In this document: positions 9,108-18,346 of the stretch, one piece after another
How the letters are laid out: every line of letters starts with the position of its first letter
Position numbering within the stretch: position 1 is the stretch's first letter
Source of the DNA: Nostoc sp. B(2019)
GTDB taxonomy: Bacteria > Cyanobacteriota > Cyanobacteriia > Cyanobacteriales > Nostocaceae
DNA length: 64,000 bases
Reading direction: 5' to 3'
Assembly: GCF_010091925.1 (NCBI RefSeq)
Contig: NZ_WVID01000001.1
Coordinates: 186,001 to 250,000, forward strand
Made by a program: the position numbers and the translations under genes
Notes under the pieces: generated by a model
What the model saw: the letters and a program-made list of their open reading frames with translations, nothing else
Database searches by the model: none
Told to the model about the DNA's origin: nothing

Positions 9108-9558
9108 CGATATTTCCTGAGTTAAAAGCTAAAAAACTCTTAAATTGATAAGCAATTTATTGTAAGCCTAACTAATGCTCTACTTTTGAACATAATTAAC
9201 GATGTGAATTAGAAGTTTAAAACTTGCATATAGGCATTTATCTTAAAATTTAACTTTGTTAAGTTTTTGTTTCGTCTGTCTAGAGTATAATTAATTTCAA
9301 TATTTTGTAATGTTTGATACAGGGTTTTTCAAATTAAGTTATTTTTTAAACTACTTACATATTTTTTTAATAAAATTGTTATAGTATGAATTTAATCATT
9401 TTATTTTTGATTAAATAATAGAGAAGTAGCAGAATTATTTATAGAGATAATTAAACTAAGAATATTGCTAATTTCCTATCATTAAGTAGCAATAGTGTGG
9501 GCGATAGTCAACACACCAGATGTTAACCTATGATTAAAACACTGCTAAGTGAATACCT
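9108..9558. other. 451-bp AT-rich divergent promoter region
   Basis: Separates the L,D-transpeptidase gene (minus) from the DUF1802 gene (plus), so it must hold promoters for both. It is very AT-rich (for example 9340-9430). I see no gene, strong hairpin or recognised operator. Confidence 0.5.
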
Positions 9559-10149
9559 ATGCAAGCAACCACTATCCACGCTCTCAAAGAATGGGCAGTT
9601 GCCGTAAATGCCCTAGAAAGTGGCAAAACAATTATGTTGCTCCGTAAAGGTGGTATCCATGAACGGAGTGGACGTTTCCAAGTTGCTCATGAGCAGATTT
9701 TGCTTTATCCTACTTATGAACATCAACAAGCTTTCATGCTCAAAGCTGAGTATGCTAATTTTGTCTATCCAGTAACATCAGGTTGGCATCCAGAAACAAT
9801 TCGCATCGGCAGTTGGGCTGAAATTACTGATATTTTGCCAGTCAGTAACGAGTCTATTGTTGACGCCTTACTCCCTTTCCATATTTGGAATGAGCATTTT
9901 ATTAGCGATCGCCTCAAATGGAAACCACGTCAACCTTTGTATATTCTCCTCCTGCGAGCTTACAAACTACCCCAAGAGCAAGAAATTCCTTATCGCTCTG
10001 AGTACGGTGGCTGCAAATCATGGATTGATTTAGAGCAATCGATTCAGATAGAAGGTGCAAAACCTGTTTTATCTGACTTTGCGTACACCCAGTTAGTAGA
10101 GGCAATTCGCGGGATTGTCGGCGACAAGTTGTATGTCCCATCTCTCTAA
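9559..10149 (+). CDS. DUF1802 family protein
   Basis: A 196-residue soluble protein matching DUF1802. The family signature is visible at the start: HALKEWAVAVNALESGKTIM followed by LLRKGGIHERSGRF and the QILLYPTYEHQ segment. Such proteins occur in cyanobacteria and firmicutes and have no established function. It starts at an ATG and ends shortly before a non-coding stretch of about 370 bases. It is not obviously co-transcribed with anything. Confidence 0.85.
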   Translation: MQATTIHALKEWAVAVNALESGKTIMLLRKGGIHERSGRFQVAHEQILLYPTYEHQQAFMLKAEYANFVYPVTSGWHPETIRIGSWAEITDILPVSNESIVDALLPFHIWNEHFISDRLKWKPRQPLYILLLRAYKLPQEQEIPYRSEYGGCKSWIDLEQSIQIEGAKPVLSDFAYTQLVEAIRGIVGDKLYVPSL

Positions 10150-10520
10150 CGCCAAGTGCAGATTTTGGATTTGACGCAACTGCATAAGTAACTTCTAAAA
10201 TCTGCGCTGATGTAACCAGAACAACAAATAGTTTGATTGCGAACCTCAGCTTAAATAGTAGTTGTTGATACATACAATTGCAAAAACCGCGGATAACATT
10301 AGAGGAATCTTGACCTAGGGGAAAGGTAAAGGCTGTTTATCTTTGTGTCCTACAATCAGCTACCTTTATGGGGTTAATTTTTTAAGTAATTACCCCTAGT
10401 TGAATAGTGCTTAATCTTGCGTATCTAAAGGTTTAGGTAAAAATTCCCCCACAAGGGTGAGGTTAGTCTTGACAAAAGTCTGCCATTATGCTTTATCAGA
10501 GAAAAGCAAAGGAGTTTGCA
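10150..10520. other. 371-bp intergenic region
   Basis: Non-coding between the DUF1802 gene and the next small plus-strand gene. It contains AAAGGAG at 10508-10514, the ribosome binding site of that gene. A frame on the opposite strand overlapping the end of the DUF1802 gene is a shadow. I see no other element. Confidence 0.4.
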
Positions 10521-10781
10521 ATGCATCGACAAATGTGCTGGTTATCTAAGTTTGGCAGCGATGGAGAGAAAATTTTGCATTTGCAGATAGCACCCAATCA
10601 ACCTTGGCGTCCCTACACAACTTTTGGGCAATTTGCAGTACCAGATTATCAAATACCAGGCGGTTCTAAAGGCTGGGCAACTTATCAAAAACTTCTCAAA
10701 GCTGGCTGGACATTAGTACATAGCGCACGGGCAAATGAATTTGGTAGCAGCTTCGCAGAGTCAAAAGTCCAAAATCAGTAG
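10521..10781 (+). CDS. small conserved-looking hypothetical protein
   Basis: An 86-residue protein from the ATG at 10521, chosen because AAAGGAG lies seven bases upstream; an in-frame ATG at 10488 lacks such a site. The sequence (MHRQMCWLSKFGSDGEKILH and later YQKLLKAGWTLVHS) looks coding, with aromatic residues spaced as in a small alpha/beta fold ending in a YQKLLKAGW helix. I recognise no family. The last ten or so residues run into repeat-like DNA and may be less conserved. Confidence 0.6.
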   Translation: MHRQMCWLSKFGSDGEKILHLQIAPNQPWRPYTTFGQFAVPDYQIPGGSKGWATYQKLLKAGWTLVHSARANEFGSSFAESKVQNQ

Positions 10782-10958
10782 AGACGCGATTATACTCTTC
10801 GAGAAGCCCTTCGGGTTCGGGGGTTCGCAATCGACGGGAACCGCCAAGACTGCGACCCCCTCACCGCTCTTTGAGCGTCTACGCATCTGTACAAGAGTCA
10901 AGAGTTATTATTCTCCCTCTGCTCCTCCTGTTCCCTGCTCCCACTCCCCCACTCCCCA
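10782..10958. repeat. GC-rich repeat-like spacer
   Basis: Contains palindromic fragments (CCCTTCGGGTTCGGGGGTTC) and a CT-rich run (10910-10965) of a kind scattered through Nostoc genomes. The open plus-strand frame across it (to 11139) is an accident of this composition and overlaps the ggt gene. Confidence 0.4.
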
Positions 10959-12752
10959 TCACCACCCTCTGGGGGAGCCTTCACCACGGGGATCAGCCGC
11001 TCCTTCTAAAGTTCCATCTGTTGTTACAGCGATCGCATTAACATTACCCCAAGGAGGAGTTTCCTTGATATTATGTCCTCGACGGCGTAAGTCTTGCAGA
11101 GTTAGAGCATCCAAACTCCAGGATTCTGAGCGCAACTGATCTGGAAGCCATTGATGATGTATGCGTGGGACAGAAATCGCAGCACCGACATTCATGTTGT
11201 ATTCCAGCACATTCAGGATAACTTGCAAGACTTGGGTGATGATGGTGCTACCTCCGGGTGTACCGACTGCCATGCGGAGGCGTCCATTTTCTGTGATAAT
11301 CGTGGGAGTCATGCTGGATAAGGGAGTTTTGCGAGGTGCAATGCTGTTGGCGTCGTTGCCAACCAAACCAAAAGCGTTAGGCACTCCTGGTGCAGCTGCA
11401 AAATCATCCATCTCGTTGTTGAGAACAATCCCGGTTCCTGGTGTCACCACACCAGCACCAAACCCTAAGTTAATCGTGAAAGTCAAACTCACGGCATTAC
11501 GTTGTTTGTCCACAACAGTAAGGTGACTGGTTTGAGTAGATTCAGAGGATTTTGAATTGGGAATTGTATTGAGTCCTGGCTTGATCTCGGTCGAAGGTCT
11601 AGCCAGTTTCATATTAATTTCTTGACGGCGTTTTTTGGCGTATGCTGGACTGAGCAGTTCTTGTACAGGGACTTTGACAAAATCTGGATCGCCTAAATAT
11701 TGCGAGCGATCGCTGTAAGCAATTTTCATCGCTTCTACCATCAAATGTAAAGCATCGGGATGATGCCAACCTAAAGATTTTAAATCAGTGTCACCAATAA
11801 TATTTAATATCTGCAATAGGTGAATGCCTCCTGATGATGGTGGTGGCATTGAACAAATTTTAGCTTTGCGGAAATTTCCACAAACGGGAGTCCGCCAAAT
11901 TGGTTTGTAGGCTTTGAGGTCTTCTAAAGTAATTAAACCACCGTTTTTAGCCATATCGGAAGCGATCGCCTGAGCAATATTTCCGGTGTAAAAGCTTTGG
12001 GGATTTTGGGCAATTGTTGCTAATGTGCGTCCTAAGTCACGCTGCACTAGCTTTTCCCCTGGTTGATATAATTCGTCGTTGCGAGTGAAAATTTCTCGCG
12101 CCGCCGGATTGTTGAGAATTGCCTGCTTGCGATTGTTATATTCTGGGATCGAACGCCAAGTAACTTCAGGACTGAGGATAAAGCCATCTTTAGCCAGAGC
12201 GATCGCAGGTTTTACTACCTCTTGCCAAGACAGCTTACCATAGCGACGATGAACTTCATAAAGTCCGGCTACCGTTCCTGGTGTTGCCACCGCTAAATAA
12301 CCATTTACACTTGCATTCGGACGCACCTTACCTTGTGCATCCAGATACATATTTCTTGTAGCTTTCAGGGGTGCGCGTTCCCGGAAATCTAAGGCTTTCA
12401 TTTCCCCAGTTTTCTCTGAATGCATTAACAAAAAGCCACCGCCGCCGATTCCCGCCGAAAAAGGCTCAACTACAGAAATAGCGAAGGTTGTGGCTACAGC
12501 CGCATCAATTGCATTTCCACCCTTACGTAACATCGAAATTCCTGCTTCACTTGCGAGGGGATGGGCCGAAACCACCATTCCTTTTTTGGTGCGTAGGGGT
12601 AAAGTCAAGCCTGCTGATGCGACTTGACTATAAATGAGAACGCTAAAAGAAAAAAAAGCAATCGCCACTTGCATGGAGTTGGTAACTAGGGCGATCGCAG
12701 ATGGTTGGAAACGTTGAATTTGAGCGGATGTAAAATTTTTAGACAAGTCCAA
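10959..12752 (-). CDS. ggt: gamma-glutamyltransferase
   Basis: A 597-residue exported enzyme that transfers or hydrolyses the gamma-glutamyl group of glutathione and related peptides in the periplasm. A hydrophobic signal segment covers about residues 25-47. The Ntn-hydrolase body starts at GMVVSAHPLASEAGISMLRK; FRERAPLKATRNMYLD carries the substrate Arg. Autocleavage is expected before the Thr of TSHLTVVD (near residue 408), giving large and small subunits. LNNEMDDFA and PLSSMTPTI complete the small subunit. The C-terminus (PRGEGSPRGW) fits the usual end. It is a single gene whose 5' edge abuts a short repeat derived from the next gene. Confidence 0.92.
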   Translation of the reverse strand: MDLSKNFTSAQIQRFQPSAIALVTNSMQVAIAFFSFSVLIYSQVASAGLTLPLRTKKGMVVSAHPLASEAGISMLRKGGNAIDAAVATTFAISVVEPFSAGIGGGGFLLMHSEKTGEMKALDFRERAPLKATRNMYLDAQGKVRPNASVNGYLAVATPGTVAGLYEVHRRYGKLSWQEVVKPAIALAKDGFILSPEVTWRSIPEYNNRKQAILNNPAAREIFTRNDELYQPGEKLVQRDLGRTLATIAQNPQSFYTGNIAQAIASDMAKNGGLITLEDLKAYKPIWRTPVCGNFRKAKICSMPPPSSGGIHLLQILNIIGDTDLKSLGWHHPDALHLMVEAMKIAYSDRSQYLGDPDFVKVPVQELLSPAYAKKRRQEINMKLARPSTEIKPGLNTIPNSKSSESTQTSHLTVVDKQRNAVSLTFTINLGFGAGVVTPGTGIVLNNEMDDFAAAPGVPNAFGLVGNDANSIAPRKTPLSSMTPTIITENGRLRMAVGTPGGSTIITQVLQVILNVLEYNMNVGAAISVPRIHHQWLPDQLRSESWSLDALTLQDLRRRGHNIKETPPWGNVNAIAVTTDGTLEGAADPRGEGSPRGW

Positions 12753-12754
12753 TT

Positions 12755-12812
12755 ACCTTCAGCCAAATTTAGCTAACTCAGGTTAAACAATTGACAGCGC
12801 ACCTAAATTACC
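12755..12812 (-). pseudogene. decayed 3'-end copy of the bluetail protein gene
   Basis: This 58-base segment matches 12861-12918 at an offset of exactly 106 bases with about ten differences. Read on the minus strand it encodes NYSGNLGALSIV and a stop, against GGNLGTLSIV and stop in the intact gene, and YSGNL is typical of the tail of other bluetail proteins. It includes the sequence just after the stop as well, so the copied unit spans the gene end and its trailer. Confidence 0.65.
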
Positions 12813-12888
12813 GCTGTAGTTTTTTCAATTAGATGACATAGACGTTTAACAACTCTAATGACCTTCAGTCGAACTAACTTAATTCAGG

Positions 12889-15405
12889 TTAAACAATTGA
12901 AAGCGTACCTAAATTACCACCCAAAGACGTCTCTACATTACTTCTCCAACCAGTAATTTCAATGATGGCATCAGTGGCGGCGTTAAATCCATTAGTAGAA
13001 TCGTTGAGAGCCAAGAACGTCCGCTTACTAGTACTTGTACTCATACCCACACTAAATGTTGCCGCCTGATTGGCTACAAAAGTAGTTGTGTTCAATAAAC
13101 CTTGAATTTTCGCTTCAGTCAGAGCATTAATAGTACCAAATTGGATAATATTAGCAGCACTTACAGGTAATGGTGCATCGATAGTATCTACACCAATCTT
13201 CAAGTCTTTAATCACATCAAAATTGGACAGCAACGAATCACTCAGTGACTCAAACACAAACGTATCACGACCATTACCACCAATTAGGATATCTGCACCA
13301 GCAGCGCCAATGAGTGTATCATTACCACTGTCACCCGACAGTTTATCATTACCATCAAATCCTGAGAGTTGGTCATCACCGTTGCCACCGTAAAGTATGT
13401 CATCACCATCAAATCCCACCACATCATCACTACCGTTACCACCAGAGATGTAGTCAGATCCCGCTAATCCTAAAAGTTCATCGTTACCGTCGCCACCATA
13501 AATTTTGTCATTGCCAGCATCCCCAATCAGTTCATCATTACCATTGCCACCGTTGAGAAGCAAATCCGGCACTGGATTGTCATTATTAACAATCTTCGCT
13601 ACAAGTTGACTCTTGCGAACTTGAGCGTACTCATAACGCGCAGTTATTACAGGGTATACATCTACATCATAGATATAACTGACAATACTATCAGTAACGC
13701 CATCATTATTATTGTCTGTCTGCTCAGATATTAGCTTGCCGTCAGCATCGTAGTTGTAGGTAGTGAATGCGTCAATGATGCCGTCGTTACCATTATCAAA
13801 GTTTTTGGTTGTCAGATTACCTTTAGCATCGTAGCTGTAAGTGGTAAGTGCGTCAGTGACGCCATCATTATTATTGTCAGTTTGCTCAGATATCAGCTTG
13901 TCGTTGGCATTGTAGCTGTAGGTACTGAGTACATCAACAATGCCATCGTTGCTGGCGTCAAAGTTCTTGGTTATTAGCTTGCCAGTAGCATCATAGCTGT
14001 AAGTGGTGAGTGCATCAGTGACGCCATCATTATTATTGTCAGTTTGCTCAGATATCAGCCTGCCGTTAGCGCCATAGCTGTAAGTGGTGAATGCATCAGT
14101 AAAGCTATCATTATTGTTGTCATCACTTTTGCTTGTACGACCATAGATAGCGGTATTTTCAGGCACGCCGAAGACACCAACAGCGGATGTTAAATTACCG
14201 TAGGCATCGTAGGTATAAGTGGCGTCATAAGTGGTGTTACTATCAATAGTGCTGTCGACACCATATTTAGAGATTAGGGATATCAATCGGCCGTAAGCAT
14301 CATAAGCATACGTGTAAATAATGTCAGGTTTGCCATCGCCATAGTTGTCAAAGGCTGCGTTTGTCCGGTTGCCGTTAGCGTCGTAGGTATAGTAAGCAAC
14401 GACTTCAGCTTTGCCGTCGCCATCGTCGTCATAGCTTTCGGATAATCGGTTGCCGTTGGCATCATAAGTAAAAGTATGGACTTTATCAAGTTTACCGTCG
14501 CCATTATAGTCTTCGGTATATAATGTCTGGTTCCCGTTGACATCATAAGTATAAGTGGTTACACTGTCAGCTTTGCCGTCGCCATTGGTGTCAACTCTTG
14601 CGGATGTGAGGTTTTTGTTGGCGTCATAAGTATAAATAGTAGCGTTTACTTGATAAAGATTATCGTCGGCATCATAGTATTTAGTACTTTTGGAGGTTTG
14701 ATTGACGTCGGCATCATAGATATAGGCGGTGATATTATAACTACTAACCTCACCGTAGTAATTAAATTCGGATGTCAAATTACCGTTGACATCGTAAGTG
14801 TAAGTAGTATTTCCCTCATAAATATTACCATCTTGATAAACAATATTTGTACTAACGAATGTTAGTCTACCATTTGCATCGTAAGTATAATTTGTGACAT
14901 TATTTTCTGAATCGTTGCCACTGAGCCTTGATGTTAGTTTGCTATTAGAATTGTAGGTAGCGGTGTAAACTACATCATCAGCTACGCCGTCGCCATCGTT
15001 GTCTGTACTTTCGGATGTACGATTGCCGTTGGCATCGTAGGTATAAAGAGTAGTGGCATACCCACTCTTACTTTCTGATGTGAGGTTGCCGTCAGCATCA
15101 TAAGTATAAGTGATTCGTTCAGGCGTGCTGTTGCGATCATAAACGGATGTCAGATTGTTGTTGGCATCGTAGGTAGCAGTATAGAATACATCATCAGCTA
15201 TACCATCGTTATCATTGTCATAGCCTGCGGATATCCGGTTTCCTTTAGCATCGTAGGTATAAACATTAATAGGGTAGAGGTCAAAGGTGCTATATATGAC
15301 GTTATAGTTGATAACAGAATCGGTTATACCATCACTATTGTTGTCAATCTTCTCGGAGATGAGGCTACCGAAATCATCGTAAGTATAAGTTGTAGTTGAT
15401 GCCAT
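12889..15405 (-). CDS. YD-repeat / calcium-loop / RTX mosaic protein with bluetail C-terminus
   Basis: An 838-residue, very acidic protein with no N-terminal signal peptide. Residues 1 to about 590 are some twenty RHS/YD-type repeats (TYTYDANGNLTSE), most carrying an inserted Asp-rich loop such as DNDGDGVADD, which resembles EF-hand or thrombospondin-3 calcium loops. Residues about 615-710 are RTX nonapeptides (GGNGNDELIGDAGND). The end (TFLALNDSTNGFNAATDAII then EITGWR, finishing LGTLSIV) matches the cyanobacterial bluetail domain of putative surface proteins. RTX repeats without a signal peptide suggest type I secretion, but no such exporter is adjacent. A 162-bp unit is tandemly repeated at 13699, 13861 and 14023. 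Function is probably extracellular and structural or adhesive; this is inference. Confidence 0.8.
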   Translation of the reverse strand: MASTTTYTYDDFGSLISEKIDNNSDGITDSVINYNVIYSTFDLYPINVYTYDAKGNRISAGYDNDNDGIADDVFYTATYDANNNLTSVYDRNSTPERITYTYDADGNLTSESKSGYATTLYTYDANGNRTSESTDNDGDGVADDVVYTATYNSNSKLTSRLSGNDSENNVTNYTYDANGRLTFVSTNIVYQDGNIYEGNTTYTYDVNGNLTSEFNYYGEVSSYNITAYIYDADVNQTSKSTKYYDADDNLYQVNATIYTYDANKNLTSARVDTNGDGKADSVTTYTYDVNGNQTLYTEDYNGDGKLDKVHTFTYDANGNRLSESYDDDGDGKAEVVAYYTYDANGNRTNAAFDNYGDGKPDIIYTYAYDAYGRLISLISKYGVDSTIDSNTTYDATYTYDAYGNLTSAVGVFGVPENTAIYGRTSKSDDNNNDSFTDAFTTYSYGANGRLISEQTDNNNDGVTDALTTYSYDATGKLITKNFDASNDGIVDVLSTYSYNANDKLISEQTDNNNDGVTDALTTYSYDAKGNLTTKNFDNGNDGIIDAFTTYNYDADGKLISEQTDNNNDGVTDSIVSYIYDVDVYPVITARYEYAQVRKSQLVAKIVNNDNPVPDLLLNGGNGNDELIGDAGNDKIYGGDGNDELLGLAGSDYISGGNGSDDVVGFDGDDILYGGNGDDQLSGFDGNDKLSGDSGNDTLIGAAGADILIGGNGRDTFVFESLSDSLLSNFDVIKDLKIGVDTIDAPLPVSAANIIQFGTINALTEAKIQGLLNTTTFVANQAATFSVGMSTSTSKRTFLALNDSTNGFNAATDAIIEITGWRSNVETSLGGNLGTLSIV
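13699..14184. repeat. 162-bp tandem repeat inside the mosaic gene
   Basis: The string GCCATCATTATTATTGTC recurs at 13699, 13861 and 14023, giving a period of exactly 162 bases (54 codons) with the following CTGCTCAGATAT-like sequence also conserved. Each unit encodes two YD repeats plus two calcium-type loops. The unit is expected to vary in number between strains by slippage or recombination. Confidence 0.75.
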
Positions 15406-15846
15406 TAGTTGTATTAAGTGTATTAGAGATAATTGTTGATTGTACCAAGTGTTAAATTACTCTGTTTAGCAATTAATCTATTGCAACAAATTAAAGTGAT
15501 TAATATAACCAAGCGTAATAGAGTAAAGTCATTTTCATACTCAGGCTAAATTGATTTGCTCTACCTTGAGGATAGTTTTGTGAGCAATACAAAAATATCA
15601 AATTCACTCTAAAGATAGATGCACAAGATGTTATAATATACTTTACTGCGGGATTTAAATGATGAAAGCGATCGCTTCTCTACCCAACTTCAAGTAATTT
15701 ATAATTTTATTTCTAGATAGAAAATACAGATATGAAAGCGATCGCCTCCCTACACAACTTCCATGCAGCGATTAATAAGCTCTAAGTTAAGTTATATCTA
15801 TTCCCACTTTTACACTTTTATAGGTGAGGTCTAATCACCTTAAAAC
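15406..15846. other. 441-bp AT-rich region with a duplicated HIP1 element
   Basis: Upstream region of the mosaic protein gene. It is AT-rich and holds two copies of a 30-base unit described separately. No gene seen. Confidence 0.5.
15662..15761. repeat. two 30-bp direct copies around HIP1
   Basis: ATGAAAGCGATCGCTTCTCT... at 15662-15691 and ATGAAAGCGATCGCCTCCCT... at 15732-15761 match over about 30 bases (both end in an ACAACTTC or CCAACTTC block), 70 bases apart. Each contains one GCGATCGC. They do not continue as an open frame. Confidence 0.6.
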
Positions 15847-16206
15847 TCACATTGCCATTTGGCGTTTATTTTCTCGAAAAACCTTAAATGTAATAGGACA
15901 ATCTGGAGTCTGAAAAACTTTGTCTTCGCTCAAAGCTACCCAGAGAACCCATTTCTTAGGATTTATGCCTAAACAGACATAAGAGTATTCTCTATTTTCA
16001 ACACACCAATGATAATTAATATCTCTAAGAAATTCAGTCTTTAATTTATCAAACATAACTTCCCAATCTGGGCAAGTATTTTGAAGCTTATATTTAACCC
16101 AATCTTTCACTTCAGAAGAATTTAACCACTCAGACAATTCATCAACTGTTGGGTGGAGGTTGCCATAGTGAGAATCTAAAAAATTTCTGATTTTTGATTT
16201 CAGCAT
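15847..16206 (-). CDS. hypothetical protein
   Basis: A 119-residue soluble protein with helices at the start (LKSKIRNFLDSHYGN, LSEWLNSSEVKDWVKYKL) and a beta-rich second half (YVCLGINPKKWVLWVALSED). The composition looks coding. No signal peptide, no family recognised. It starts at an ATG and has more than 200 bases of empty sequence on both sides, so it is probably monocistronic. Confidence 0.55.
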   Translation of the reverse strand: MLKSKIRNFLDSHYGNLHPTVDELSEWLNSSEVKDWVKYKLQNTCPDWEVMFDKLKTEFLRDINYHWCVENREYSYVCLGINPKKWVLWVALSEDKVFQTPDCPITFKVFRENKRQMAM

Positions 16207-16420
16207 TGGTTTTTAATAAATAATTAAATTTGCTAATAGTGAAGAAATCAATACAAGAGAATTTCTAATTAGCGTATAAGTGGCTACAGAAGCAAGAAAT
16301 AATAGAGTAACAATACTTGAAACTGCTTCTCTGATTAAAGCAACAATAATCTAACTTTTGCAGATTCTCTGTGACACTATTTTGTTGTTTGTGTAAATTT
16401 TCTGTGTAAATTTATAATGT
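16207..16420. other. intergenic, nothing recognised
   Basis: AT-rich spacer after the devA gene and upstream of the 119-residue hypothetical gene. No clear terminator hairpin for the dev operon was found. Confidence 0.4.
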
Positions 16421-17098
16421 TCATTTTCCTTGTAACCGTCCATCTTCCATGTGAACAATGCGATCGGCAATATCTAAAATACGGGCATCATGAGTTACAA
16501 GTAGAACTGAACAACCTTCTTCTTTTGCAAGACGTTGAATAATGTCAACGACATCGCGGCCAGTTTTACTGTCTAGTGACGAAGTAGGTTCGTCTGCTAG
16601 CACCAATTTGGGTTGAGCAACCAACGCTCTAGCGATCGCCACTCGTTGCTTTTGTCCACCCGATAATTTTTCTGGGTAATTATCCACAAGTTCGCCTAAT
16701 CCTACAGCTGCTAACATGGCTACAGCGCGGTGTCGATACTCCTGCTTGGGAATTTCTGGATGTAGCTTTAGGGACATGCGGACATTACCATAGGCAGAGA
16801 GGCACTTAAGTAAGTTGTGATGCTGAAAGATAAAGCCGATTTGGTTCCGCACTTGAGTTAACTGCTTTTTGCTAGAACCCCGTAGTTCTTGACCAAGGAT
16901 TTTCAAACTTCCATCCTGCACCGATCGCAATCCGCCAATTAGTGTAAGTAATGTTGTTTTCCCACCACCAGAAGGGCCTGTGAGGATGACAATTTCCCCC
17001 GGATAAATCACTAAATCCACATCACTTAGCACAGGCTTACGCAAAACCCCTTGACCGAAAGCATGATTGAGGTTGCTAACAGCAACAGTCGGTTCCAT
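16421..17098 (-). CDS. devA: DevA-family ABC transporter ATPase
   Basis: A 225-residue ATPase that powers the DevBCA-type exporter. Walker A GPSGGGKTT is at about 38-46, the signature LSGGQKQRVAIARAL at about 143-157, Walker B LVLADEPTS, and the switch His in VLLVTHDAR. It is the last gene of devB-devC-devA, nine bases after devC. In Anabaena, DevBCA exports the heterocyst glycolipid layer with TolC; cyanobacteria carry several paralogues, so whether this copy is the heterocyst one cannot be told from sequence alone. Confidence 0.88.
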   Translation of the reverse strand: MEPTVAVSNLNHAFGQGVLRKPVLSDVDLVIYPGEIVILTGPSGGGKTTLLTLIGGLRSVQDGSLKILGQELRGSSKKQLTQVRNQIGFIFQHHNLLKCLSAYGNVRMSLKLHPEIPKQEYRHRAVAMLAAVGLGELVDNYPEKLSGGQKQRVAIARALVAQPKLVLADEPTSSLDSKTGRDVVDIIQRLAKEEGCSVLLVTHDARILDIADRIVHMEDGRLQGK

Positions 17099-17107
17099 AA
17101 ATCACTC

Positions 17108-18346
17108 CTAAAACACATCAGCAGGATCGGCGGAACGGAGTTTAGTAGTAGCGATCGCACCGGAAACGCCACACATTACAATGGTTAGGATGAACACTTG
17201 AATAGCAACACTCGCCTTCATCGCCAGAGGAATTCGCGTGAGTGTTACGAGTAATTGATAAATACCAACTGAGGCGATAAAGCCGGGGATGAATCCCATT
17301 ACACCCAAAATAACAGCTTCTTGTAGCACTACTAATAATAAAGAGCGATCGCTATAACCCATAGCTTTGAGAGTGGCATACTCTGACAGGTGATCGCTAA
17401 CATCAGAGTAGAGGACTTGATAGAGAATAATTACCCCAACAACAAAGCCGACAATCGTACCAAACTTGAGGATGATTCCCTCTGGCTGTGAACTGTAGAA
17501 TTGCTGTTCGCGTTGAATTAATTCTTGATGAGTAAATACTTCCACCTCTGGCGGAAGACGTTGACGCAGTTTTGCTTGGACTGCGGTTAGATTTGCACCT
17601 TTTTCCAGGGTAACTACTCCCAACCGCGCTTGGTCGAGGCTATCTTGACCATTGCGCTGAGCGTAATTCCAGTCACTCATGATCACGTTTCCTTTATCAT
17701 TCATGGTACTACCCATGCTGAAAAGTCCAACTATGTATGTGCGACGATTTTCCATGATAGTTGCTAACTCTGATTTCTTAGCAAGCGATTGAGGAATTTC
17801 GCCTAATGAAGGTTGGGATAGGCGGTCAAATAATACCGCGTCTGGTGCAGTCAATTTTGCTAGTTGTTGATTCACTTCTGGTAATTTCAACACAGAAGGA
17901 TGAGCAGGATTGAAAGCAATAATCCTAACTTCGTTACCAAATAAACCCCGTCTGCGAGGTATTCTTTGGTTTGAGTTATTCGGTTTAGATAACTGATTGG
18001 GATTTACCCAATTTGCCCTATTAATATAGACAGGGCTAACAGCAGAGACACCATCTACCGCAGTTGCTTGATAAAGGTAAGCACGTGGAAAAGATATTCT
18101 AAACTGTAAACTATGACTGTATGAGGATACTAATAATAAATCTCCTCCTAAGCTTTCATGAAGTCTGGTTGTTCCTTCTGTTAACATTGCTAAAAGTCCT
18201 AGCTGTGTGAACATCAGAATATTGGCAAAGCACACGCCTGTAGTTGCTACAGCTAAGCGCACTTTTTGATGAGACAACTGTGACCAAGCTAGGGGAGTCT
18301 CTAATTGGAAATTGTTGGAAAAGAATTTGAGCGGAGGAAATTTCAT
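17108..18346 (-). CDS. devC: DevC-family ABC exporter permease
   Basis: A 412-residue MacB/FtsX-like inner membrane permease. One membrane helix lies near the N-terminus (after TPLAWSQLSHQKVRLAVATT, residues about 28-55), a large periplasmic domain follows (about 60-285), and three helices lie at the C-terminus (VGFVVGVIILYQVLY, AVILGVMGFIPGFIASVGIY and IQVFILTIVMCGVSG). The order and spacing with devA (9 bp) and devB support an operon. The motif TLKAMGYSD in the cytoplasmic loop is typical of DevC proteins. Confidence 0.88.
   Translation of the reverse strand: MKFPPLKFFSNNFQLETPLAWSQLSHQKVRLAVATTGVCFANILMFTQLGLLAMLTEGTTRLHESLGGDLLLVSSYSHSLQFRISFPRAYLYQATAVDGVSAVSPVYINRANWVNPNQLSKPNNSNQRIPRRRGLFGNEVRIIAFNPAHPSVLKLPEVNQQLAKLTAPDAVLFDRLSQPSLGEIPQSLAKKSELATIMENRRTYIVGLFSMGSTMNDKGNVIMSDWNYAQRNGQDSLDQARLGVVTLEKGANLTAVQAKLRQRLPPEVEVFTHQELIQREQQFYSSQPEGIILKFGTIVGFVVGVIILYQVLYSDVSDHLSEYATLKAMGYSDRSLLLVVLQEAVILGVMGFIPGFIASVGIYQLLVTLTRIPLAMKASVAIQVFILTIVMCGVSGAIATTKLRSADPADVF

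Noticed and set aside
10735-11139. 134-codon plus-strand frame
   Set aside because: Runs through repeat-like spacer and then antisense through the ggt gene; no family features.
13314-13556. His/Cys-rich 80-codon plus-strand frame
   Set aside because: Antisense shadow of the RTX repeats of the mosaic gene; periodic composition only.
14283-14546. Met/Thr-rich minus-strand frame
   Set aside because: Out-of-frame shadow of the YD repeats.
12889-15405. RHS toxin or contact-dependent inhibition gene
   Set aside because: No toxin tip after the repeats, no immunity gene beside it; the end is RTX plus bluetail instead.
15662-15761. Start of a CRISPR array
   Set aside because: Only two imperfect copies, built around HIP1 octamers, with one 40-base gap.
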